Shown: positions 7,911 to 14,677 of the stretch, piece by piece
Numbering within the stretch: position 1 is the stretch's first letter
Layout of the letters: every line of letters starts with the position of its first letter
Source of the DNA: Nitrospira sp.
Lineage (GTDB): Bacteria > Nitrospirota > Nitrospiria > Nitrospirales > Nitrospiraceae
NCBI GenBank assembly: GCA_005116775.1
Contig: SWDN01000007.1
Location: 16,026-51,391 of the forward strand
Length of the DNA stretch: 35,366 bases
Reading direction: 5' to 3'
Translations under genes and position numbers: made by a program
The notes under the pieces: model-generated
Seen by the model: only the letters and a program-made list of their open reading frames with translations
Database searches by the model: none
Told to the model about the DNA's origin: nothing

Positions 7911-8692
7911 TTCGCCTCGTAGCCCCACTCACGTTGGATGGCTGTTTTTCGGCTCAGGATTTACCGGACGAACTTCCGCTCACTCTCCTGAACGACTTAG
8001 TCATTCCTCGCATCGTCTCCTCAAGCATGTTGCCGACAATTCAAGAAGGCGACAGACTTGAACTCAGTCCTCCGACCTCTCTCACCGTCGGCGCCATCGT
8101 GGTATTCAGGCACGACAGCCTTCTCATCTGCCACCGCATCACCGCCATCGATCCACAAGGCACAGTCACGACGAGAGGCGACGCCACACAGGGCCCCTCT
8201 GAGATCGTTCCACCAGACTCTGTGATCGGAGTGGTCACCGGAGTCATCCGCAAGGGCGCTCGTGTATCGTTCGATCAACACCCGCGTATGTCATCGGCCA
8301 CAACGCATCCTGGCGCCCTTACGAGCCGTACTCGGACTGTGGCCACGAAGTCAGTGACCGGGACCTTTCGCATCCTCACGCAATTCTCATTGTTTCAGCC
8401 AACGATCAGTCTGCTGCTCTACTGGGTAGCGACGGTCGATGTCCTCACTCTTGCGCCGCTTCAATCTCTCCATTCCCACTCCAAAGTTGCTTCATGTTCA
8501 CTCCGAACGTATCAACGCAAAGCCGGACGTCTTGCGGTTTCCGAGGCGAAAAAACCTGCTTGCTTCGTCATTCGCCTGGGGCCCTGGCGATTCGCTCAAT
8601 ATGATCCGGCTACAGAGTCGCTATTGCTCCGCCGATCCTTCCAGGCAGCCGGTCTAGAACCTCTCATTCGGCAATACTGCGGCACGCTGTAA
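7907..8692 (+). CDS. S26-type signal peptidase-like protein (Ser/His)
   Basis: ATG 7907 overlaps the previous stop as ATGA. The 261-residue product has the S26 box SSSMLPT (nucleophile S40), then ICHRIT (H76 in the place of the bacterial general-base Lys, as in SipW/ER-type enzymes) and the TRGDA box (89-93). It lacks the usual N-terminal membrane anchor; one hydrophobic stretch lies at about 160-182, followed by an 80-residue C-terminal part I do not recognise (with FVIRLGPWRFAQYD). In this operon a leader or signal cleavage role on the Cys-rich peptide is the natural hypothesis. It is the last gene of the run; no obvious T-run terminator follows. Confidence 0.72.
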   Translation: MIRLVAPLTLDGCFSAQDLPDELPLTLLNDLVIPRIVSSSMLPTIQEGDRLELSPPTSLTVGAIVVFRHDSLLICHRITAIDPQGTVTTRGDATQGPSEIVPPDSVIGVVTGVIRKGARVSFDQHPRMSSATTHPGALTSRTRTVATKSVTGTFRILTQFSLFQPTISLLLYWVATVDVLTLAPLQSLHSHSKVASCSLRTYQRKAGRLAVSEAKKPACFVIRLGPWRFAQYDPATESLLLRRSFQAAGLEPLIRQYCGTL

Positions 8693-8808
8693 TCCGACCT
8701 TAGAATGACCCCTCATCCGTTGCGGCTCGATGGCAGCCCCCCCCCATTCCGCTACATGTGACACGGCCAAAGCCTATTCCCATCTCATGACCTCAGACAC
8801 AGATCCTT

Positions 8809-8838
8809 TTGCCCCTGCCTTCCGTAGAATGTTATAGT
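8809..8838 (+). promoter_or_regulatory. Possible sigma-70-type promoter before the ECF sigma gene
   Basis: TTGCCC (8809-8814) and TATAGT (8833-8838) are 18 bases apart, about 50 bases upstream of ATG 8887. The -10 match is good, the -35 partial. The rest of the 8693-8886 gap has a run of nine C and no gene. Confidence 0.35.
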
Positions 8839-8886
8839 GCGTGTGCATATGAGGTGATCACGACTTTTCTTCATCACTCACTCCTC

Positions 8887-9489
8887 ATGGATAAAGCCTC
8901 TCAGTACACCACATCGATGATCGACCCGGCTTTGCTCGCTCGCGTGATGACCGGCGATCAGCAGGCGTTCAGCCAGCTCTATGACCATTCGAGTACCCTC
9001 TTATTCACGTTGGCAGTCAGAATCTTGGGAAATCGCGAAGAAGCGGCGGAACTCTTGCAGGATGTGTACTTAGAAGTCTGGCGAAAGGTCTCACGCTATG
9101 ATGTCGGGCGTGGAACTCCCATCGCATGGTTGGTCACCTTGACCAAGAGTCGGGCCATCGACCGACTGCGAGCCAGAGCCTCACGAGGGTATGGATCCAC
9201 GAACCAGCTGGAATCAGAAACCGCTGCACAGATGGCCGATCCAGGGCCAAGCCCTCTTGAGACGCAGGCCGATCAAGAACTGCGTAGTGCAGTCGGGACT
9301 GCTGTGTCAGGATTGCCTCAGGCGCAGCAACAAGCGATTGCACTGGCTTACTATGAAGGACTCTCCCATAGCGAGATCGCCTCGCGGCTCAACCAGCCGC
9401 TGGGAACAGTCAAAACCAGGATCAAACTGGGGATGTCCAAGCTTCGCGAGAGCCTCCAACAGTGGAGAAATCATGGTGACCTTCAATGA
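8887..9489 (+). CDS. ECF RNA polymerase sigma factor, SigK-like
   Basis: The 200-residue protein has sigma region 2 (FSQLYDHSSTLLFTLAVRIL, then EEAAELLQDVYLEVWRK and a GTPIAWLVTLTKSRAIDRLR segment) and region 4 with the helix-turn-helix LSHSEIASRLNQPLGTVKTR. The signature is that of ECF factors controlled by RskA-type membrane anti-sigma factors, which is what the next gene encodes with a four-base overlap. ATG 8887 is chosen over the upstream TTG 8809 because the latter would add residues unlike the family; ATG 8917 is also possible. The target genes are not visible here, and no obvious autoregulatory promoter was identified. Confidence 0.9.
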   Translation: MDKASQYTTSMIDPALLARVMTGDQQAFSQLYDHSSTLLFTLAVRILGNREEAAELLQDVYLEVWRKVSRYDVGRGTPIAWLVTLTKSRAIDRLRARASRGYGSTNQLESETAAQMADPGPSPLETQADQELRSAVGTAVSGLPQAQQQAIALAYYEGLSHSEIASRLNQPLGTVKTRIKLGMSKLRESLQQWRNHGDLQ

Positions 9490-10502
9490 CGCATGAAGAA
9501 CTCGAAGATTCGGTTCCTCTGTATGCTGCGGGCGCGCTGGACAAGGTCGAGCGGCAGGCGCTGGAAGCCCACTTACTTTCCGGCTGCGCATCGTGCCACA
9601 GCGCGCTGAAGGACTATCAATCGATCGCCGCGCTTCTCCCGCTCAGTCTCAGCCCGATCACCCCCCCACGCTCCCTCAAAGCTAGAGTCATGGCCGAGCG
9701 AAACCCTATGCCGCTTCCAGCTGTAACGGAAAAGAAGGAACCGGCCAAGCCAAGTTTGGAGCCCGGCGAATGGATGGAACACCTCTTTCCTCCCGTTGCT
9801 CCCGCTCGATCCTCATCATTGCCCTGGGCTCTCGGTTTCGCCGCACTTCTGATCCTAGCGGTCGGGGGATATGTGGCATGGAGCCTCTCGACACAACGGT
9901 CCATCGCCACATCCAACATTCAGCAGCTCGAAACATCGCTTCAGGAAAAATCGGCGAAGCTTGCCGATGTGAGCCGAGAAGTTGCCGACCAAGCCAAAAC
10001 CCTCGCGGAGTTACGCAATGAATTGGAGCAACGAACGATTGAGGCAACGGCAGTGAAAGAACAGTTAGCCCGGCGTGAGGCGGAACTGGAAGACACTCGC
10101 GTTGAACTCACTCAGCGAAACGCTGCTCGCATCGGCAAGACTCCCCAAGACGAATTGGCCACACTCCTTAAAATTCCCAACGTCACAGCCGTGTCTCTCA
10201 CCGGATCAGACATGGCCAAACGAGCAGTGGGATTCTTGCTCTACGATGCTCGAACCCAAAACGCGTGGCTCTACTCCATCAACCTACCGGAAAGTCCCCC
10301 TGGTACGACCTATCAGCTATGGGCCATTCACGATAAACCCGTGAGCATCGGAACCTTTAACATGGATCCGGGGGAAACCTCTCACCTATTGACCAAGAAG
10401 GCGCCGAGATTCGCGGCTGCGAAGACATTTGCCGTCAGCCTCGAACCCTCAGGCGGCCGCCCACAACCAACTGGACCAATCTTCCTCTTGAGCCGGTCCT
10501 AG
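9486..10502 (+). CDS. RskA-like transmembrane anti-sigma factor with coiled coil
   Basis: The 338-residue protein begins with a zinc-finger anti-sigma domain (LYAAGALDKVERQALEAHL then GCASC, an H-x4-C-x2-C site). One membrane helix follows at about 116-135 (WALGFAALLILAVGGYVAW). Outside it is a long charged segment with heptad character (LETSLQEK... to VELTQRNA), predicted coiled coil of roughly 70 residues, and then an RskA C-terminal domain (GFLLYDARTQNAWLY, YQLWAIHDKPVSIG, FAVSLEPSGGRPQPTGPIFL). It should hold the ECF sigma at the inner membrane until a periplasmic signal triggers proteolysis. The coiled coil between membrane and sensor domain is longer than usual. Confidence 0.88.
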   Translation: MTHEELEDSVPLYAAGALDKVERQALEAHLLSGCASCHSALKDYQSIAALLPLSLSPITPPRSLKARVMAERNPMPLPAVTEKKEPAKPSLEPGEWMEHLFPPVAPARSSSLPWALGFAALLILAVGGYVAWSLSTQRSIATSNIQQLETSLQEKSAKLADVSREVADQAKTLAELRNELEQRTIEATAVKEQLARREAELEDTRVELTQRNAARIGKTPQDELATLLKIPNVTAVSLTGSDMAKRAVGFLLYDARTQNAWLYSINLPESPPGTTYQLWAIHDKPVSIGTFNMDPGETSHLLTKKAPRFAAAKTFAVSLEPSGGRPQPTGPIFLLSRS

Positions 10503-10507
10503 CTCGG

Positions 10508-10604
10508 TTGCTGGTCTATCTCGTTTGTCTGGTTCATCAGGTTTGTTTTGTTCATCTTGTTCGTCGGGTTCAACCACATAAACCAGATCAAGCAGACAAA
10601 TCTA
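10508..10604 (+). repeat. T/G-rich then A/C-rich intergenic element, copy 1
   Basis: Directly after the anti-sigma stop the top strand is rich in TTTGTCTGGTT-like words and then switches to AAACCAGATC/AGACAAA words, so the two halves can pair imperfectly. The same arrangement recurs at 29124-29182, 30778-30841 and 32192-32297. It could act as a transcription terminator or be a dispersed repeat. No gene is supported in 10503-10676. Confidence 0.6.
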
Positions 10605-10676
10605 CAAGTATTTTAGTTTCACGACGGGAGCGTCATGCGGCCTCCCCGCAGAGTCAGCAGGCTCGGGAGACCCGTG

Positions 10677-11516
10677 ATGCCGATGCGACCCAATAGGGCG
10701 ATCCACATATGCTGCGCACTGATCGTTCTCTCCTCCTTTGCTGCCTATTTCTGTCCGGAAGACGCGCTCGCCGTTCGCCCATTTGTGACGGATGATGCCA
10801 GGATTGTCTATAAAGGACAGGTTGAGACTGAAACATATGGCGGCATGACGTTGGCGAAAGGGGGACAAGCGGCCATTGAGGCGCGCTCGTTGCAAGGCAT
10901 AGCCATCACCGACCGCTTCGAATTGATTGCTGGAGGATTCGGTTTCACCTATCAGGACAATCAAGCGCGTCCACTCGACATGCTGATTCAGCCAAAGTAT
11001 GTCTTGCATAGTTCCCTCGGCGCGATTCCCTCCCTCTCCGTTGCAGCGGCCTCTTTATTTCCCCTCAGTGGCAATCGCCAGCATTGGGACGGTTACGCCA
11101 TGGCTCATGTCAGCTGGTTTCTGTTTACACCGGATGCCGACACGGACCCCTATGACAATAACCTAGCCATTCATCTCAATCTCGGCACGAAATCACGGTA
11201 TGACGCAGGCCCAGCAACGTACCAGAGTAAACTGTATTGGGCTGCAGGTTTCGAAATCATCACGCCGATGACACGCAAGGTACGATTCTTGGGAGAGGTT
11301 TTCAACGGTGATCCGTTTTCTTACGAAGAAAAGTTTCCCGCTTATCAAACCGGCTTTCGCTGGTACAAAAGTCCCATGGTCCAGATGGACGTGGTCTTTC
11401 GGGGCCTAAGGAATGGTTCGCTGGAGACGCAAGCCCCGACCGGTGCGGAGTTTGCTCCCGGCTGGAACTATACGATTCAGGTAGGCCTCCGCGTCTTGTT
11501 CGATGTCTTCAGATAA
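10677..11516 (+). CDS. Exported probable outer-membrane beta-barrel protein
   Basis: Start chosen at ATG 10677 because GGGAGA lies six bases upstream and the product then opens with a classic signal peptide: basic MPMRPNR, hydrophobic ICCALIVLSSFAAYF, and cleavage probably after EDALA. ATG 10635 (GGGAG four bases upstream) would add 14 basic residues. The mature part of about 250 residues has alternating amphipathic strands, many aromatic residues and a terminal strand ending in Phe-Arg (LRVLFDVFR), typical of small transporter-like barrels of the MetA-pathway type. Ligand and role are unknown. It may share transcription with the sigma/anti-sigma pair but is separated from it by the repeat element. 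Confidence 0.7.
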   Translation: MPMRPNRAIHICCALIVLSSFAAYFCPEDALAVRPFVTDDARIVYKGQVETETYGGMTLAKGGQAAIEARSLQGIAITDRFELIAGGFGFTYQDNQARPLDMLIQPKYVLHSSLGAIPSLSVAAASLFPLSGNRQHWDGYAMAHVSWFLFTPDADTDPYDNNLAIHLNLGTKSRYDAGPATYQSKLYWAAGFEIITPMTRKVRFLGEVFNGDPFSYEEKFPAYQTGFRWYKSPMVQMDVVFRGLRNGSLETQAPTGAEFAPGWNYTIQVGLRVLFDVFR

Positions 11517-11656
11517 TCGCTCTGAATTTCAAAGCGGTACGAATTCAAGTTAATTAAGTCTGCGCAACCAGCAACTTTCCTGTCGACGACAGCTCGTCCC
11601 TTCTTTCCAGCCGAATCGCCATGCTAGTATGCCGGCTCTGAGATAAGGAGGAAACG

Positions 11657-12157
11657 GTGCGAGAGGATGAACGCGCAGCGGACCTCATATTTATGCGGCT
11701 GGCCCTGGAGGAAGCGGCCAAAGCGCCGTCTGTCGGCGAAGTACCGATCGCCGCCTTAGTCGTTCGCGAGGGTCGCATACTCGCGCAAACACACAATTAT
11801 CGCGAACTCTGGCAAGATCCAACGGCCCATGCAGAGGTCATCGTAATTCGCGCTGCGGCGGCCGCCTTGGGCACATGGCGACTCACAGGCGCGACGCTCT
11901 ACGTGACCGTCGAGCCCTGTGCCATGTGTATCGGGGCAATTATCTTGGCCAGAATCGATCGAATCGTCTTTGGGGCGAAGGATCCCAAGGCCGGCGCGTG
12001 TGGATCGCTGTTCAATATTCCGACAGAGCCGAAACTGAACCATCAGGTCTTGGTGGTAGGCGGAATCCTCGAACAGGAGAGCCAATCTCTTCTTCAGAGT
12101 TTCTTTAAGCAGCTTCGCGAGAACGCACCTGTGACACACTCACGTTCAACTCAATAG
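11657..12157 (+). CDS. tadA: tRNA adenosine(34) deaminase TadA
   Basis: The 166-residue protein carries the cytidine-deaminase-like zinc site: HAEV (His ligand and catalytic Glu) and PCAMC (two Cys ligands), in the context GTWRLTGATLYVTVEPCAMCIGA and ARIDRIVFGAKDPKAGA that is diagnostic for TadA. It converts adenosine to inosine at the wobble position of tRNA-Arg(ACG). The start is GTG 11657, fixed by a near-perfect AAGGAGG at 11645-11651 with five bases spacing. It ends 17 bases from the convergent phosphopantetheinyl transferase gene, with no strong terminator between. Confidence 0.95.
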   Translation: MREDERAADLIFMRLALEEAAKAPSVGEVPIAALVVREGRILAQTHNYRELWQDPTAHAEVIVIRAAAAALGTWRLTGATLYVTVEPCAMCIGAIILARIDRIVFGAKDPKAGACGSLFNIPTEPKLNHQVLVVGGILEQESQSLLQSFFKQLRENAPVTHSRSTQ

Positions 12158-12174
12158 AAAGAGTTCTCCCATTA

Positions 12175-12948
12175 CTACACTAGTCCACACGGCACGACCC
12201 GCTCTATCCCTTGTGCGGCTACGGCAGCCTCCCATCCTTCGCCACAAGAAAGAAAACGAACCTTCCAGCTTTCCTCAAGTGGCGACCTCACTGGAGCCAG
12301 AACTTCTGCATCGATTCCGTTCCCCCCTAGGATAATCTCGCACTGACCTAACCCCAGCAGTCCGATACCTTGTGCCTTGAGTACCGCTTCTTTCGCAACC
12401 CACAACCGAAAAAATCTCGCAGCTCGTTGCTCCTGAGTCAATTGCATAATCATGGCATGCTCTGAGGGAGCAAAGTAACGCTGGGAAAGTTTCTCAATCT
12501 CTACCTCCGAACGAATACGTTCAAGATCGACTCCGACCTCTAGTCCCTTTGAAATTGCGATAAGCGCACGGCCGTGTGCATGGGATAAATTGAAGGTAAT
12601 TCCGAACTGGCCCTGCAACTCTTTCGTCAAGGCAGGTTTGCCGGTTTCACTCCGACACATCTTTACGGCAGCTGGGCCAAGATCGAGATACCGGCTAAGC
12701 ACCGATCTGAGGCCGCCATGCGCCAGCACATAACGCCATCTGTCCTCCTCTCGAACCAATCGCGCAGCTCTGTCCTGCTCGTATTCGTCCAACCAATCTC
12801 CACATCGCTCCAGAGAGCATCGCGTTCCGTCGAGCGTAATTCCCCAGAGATGAACGGCTTTCGGCTCTAGGCAGATGCGGTTCTGCCACGGAACATCCGT
12901 AAGCTGATTAATCGAGCAGAAAGACATCAACACATTGTCATCCAGCAT
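12175..12948 (-). CDS. 4'-phosphopantetheinyl transferase, Sfp type
   Basis: The 257-residue product has the motifs of Sfp-family enzymes: TGKPAL (102-107), FNLSHAHG (119-126), VGVDLERI (138-145, with metal-binding D141 and E143) and FFRLWVAKEAVLKAQG (179-194). It moves the phosphopantetheine arm of coenzyme A onto the conserved Ser of carrier domains. The adjoining synthetases contain four such domains (one ACP, three PCPs), so this is their activating enzyme; it may also serve other carriers in the cell. It is the last gene of the minus-strand operon, starting 24 bases after the ABC transporter stop. No Shine-Dalgarno is obvious; ATG 12927 is a second possible start. Confidence 0.92.
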   Translation of the reverse strand: MLDDNVLMSFCSINQLTDVPWQNRICLEPKAVHLWGITLDGTRCSLERCGDWLDEYEQDRAARLVREEDRWRYVLAHGGLRSVLSRYLDLGPAAVKMCRSETGKPALTKELQGQFGITFNLSHAHGRALIAISKGLEVGVDLERIRSEVEIEKLSQRYFAPSEHAMIMQLTQEQRAARFFRLWVAKEAVLKAQGIGLLGLGQCEIILGGNGIDAEVLAPVRSPLEESWKVRFLSCGEGWEAAVAAQGIERVVPCGLV

Positions 12949-12972
12949 CTAGCCAGTTGAATGCATGAGCCA

Positions 12973-14637
12973 TCAAAGCGGTTGAGGATTACTTGCCACG
13001 GTCTTCAAGCATTGCACAACTTTACCATCCTCTAATTTAATGACCTGATCACCAAGATGAAAATACCGATCGTCATGAGTAATGACGACCACCAACTTCC
13101 CTCGTGCACGCAGGTCCGGAAGCAACGTTTTGTAAAAAATTTCCTTGTACTGCGGATCTTGGTCTGCCGCCCATTCATCGAACACATAGATCGGGCGATC
13201 CTCCAAGTAAGCTGTCACAAGGGCCAACCGCTTTCGTTGCCCTTGCGAGAGGTCGAGAGTCGAGAATGTACGCTCACGCATGGTGACTTTCTGATCCATG
13301 TGCAGCCATCGCAGGTATTGGGGCGCGAACCTCTCGGCATGGGCATCCGAATGACCCAGGAGTTTATCGAAGAGATGAAAGTCTGAAAATACGACCGAGA
13401 AATGCTCCCGATACCACTCTCGATTTCCGTCGGTAATCATCGTACCAGCCAGCGTCACATGCCCCTGTGAAGGCTGATACAGGCCTGCGAGGACTTTCAC
13501 GAAGGTTGATTTCCCGCTTCCATTCCCTCCGATGACAAACACCAGTTCGCCAGGATGCAGATCGAGACTGATCGGGCCAAGCGCGAAAGGCACTTCGACC
13601 TCTTTTTCCTCGCCGTATGAAAACGTAACGTCGTTCCACTGCACAATGGGAGACATTCCCTCCTTAAGGTCTGTCACGTCTCCCGTCGGGGCATCCTCCA
13701 ACGCGATGTTCAGAGACACACCTAATCGTTCAATATTCTCCAATGCCACTTGACCTCGTTCCAGAGTGGGCACCGCGCCGACAATGCCCCAAACAGGCCC
13801 CATCATATAAAGGACAGCCACCACATACCCCGTCAAGGCCTCAGGGGACAATGTCACCACAGATGGAAACAGAAAGACGACGAAGCCGATGAGGGAATAA
13901 AACATGACCTGAGTCCATGCTTCCGACAGAGCTTGCCGCCGCGTGGCTTCCAAATTTGCTCGCCGATATGATTCGGCCGCCCTCCGCACTTCAAGATCCA
14001 CAAATTCCCGCCGACGCGCCCGATGCATCAATAACTCTTTCAATCCATCCGTGAGGGAGCGAAAGTGCCGAAATAACTCAGCCCTCGCATCGCGAGCTGC
14101 ATAGATGACGCTGAGCGCGCTGATGTGCAACCATCGATATCCCAGAGCGCCGAACAGAGTGAGTCCAACCACCCCCAGAAATGTGCTCCACGACAACCAG
14201 GCCAGGTAGAATCCGCACCCCAACACCACTGCCACGTTCATGATCAGCTGAGGGAAACATTGGATCGCCCAAGTCACCCAGCTGACATCATCTGTCAGGG
14301 TGACGAGCATATTCGCAGCGCCTCGCTGTTCTGAACGCCGCAACGGAGCGCGCAGGATCTTTGCGCAGAGGGACAAAGAAAGATCTAAAATCGTGTCTTG
14401 TGAGAATCGGACGAGTAAAAGCTGCGCCCACAGGTTGGACAGAAGCTTCCCGGCGACGAGCCCCACAAACCCCAGTATCACAAGCGAAGAATGATCGGAG
14501 GAACGATGGAGCACATGAGTAATGAGGGCCAACACTCCGGCGCTCAAAAGACCCGACACGACACCGGCACAGACCAGAAGCCAGGCCATGGTTCTCGAAC
14601 GCTGCACGACAAAGCGGAGAAACCGTCTAAATGGCAT
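12973..14637 (-). CDS. Cyclic-peptide/siderophore-type ABC exporter (PvdE/SyrD-like)
   Basis: The 554-residue protein fuses a six-helix membrane domain (first hydrophobic spans at about 17-45 and 52-75, others to about 290) to an ATPase domain. Walker A is GGNGSGKST (370-378), the signature is LSQGQRKRL, and Walker B runs into YVFDEWAADQDP, a wording characteristic of the cyclic-peptide transporter family (PvdE, SyrD). These move non-ribosomal peptide products out of the cytoplasm. It lies 40 bases after the terminal synthetase and before the transferase, so it is the likely exporter of the lipopeptide made by this operon. Confidence 0.93.
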   Translation of the reverse strand: MPFRRFLRFVVQRSRTMAWLLVCAGVVSGLLSAGVLALITHVLHRSSDHSSLVILGFVGLVAGKLLSNLWAQLLLVRFSQDTILDLSLSLCAKILRAPLRRSEQRGAANMLVTLTDDVSWVTWAIQCFPQLIMNVAVVLGCGFYLAWLSWSTFLGVVGLTLFGALGYRWLHISALSVIYAARDARAELFRHFRSLTDGLKELLMHRARRREFVDLEVRRAAESYRRANLEATRRQALSEAWTQVMFYSLIGFVVFLFPSVVTLSPEALTGYVVAVLYMMGPVWGIVGAVPTLERGQVALENIERLGVSLNIALEDAPTGDVTDLKEGMSPIVQWNDVTFSYGEEKEVEVPFALGPISLDLHPGELVFVIGGNGSGKSTFVKVLAGLYQPSQGHVTLAGTMITDGNREWYREHFSVVFSDFHLFDKLLGHSDAHAERFAPQYLRWLHMDQKVTMRERTFSTLDLSQGQRKRLALVTAYLEDRPIYVFDEWAADQDPQYKEIFYKTLLPDLRARGKLVVVITHDDRYFHLGDQVIKLEDGKVVQCLKTVASNPQPL

Positions 14638-14677
14638 CGTAGGCCAGCCTCGTCTTGACGAAGGAAGGAGATGAACG

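Noticed and set aside
8734-8742. A run of nine C in the gap after the peptidase-like gene as a phase-variable tract.
   Set aside because: It is not in a coding frame or at a recognisable promoter spacer, so there is nothing for it to switch.
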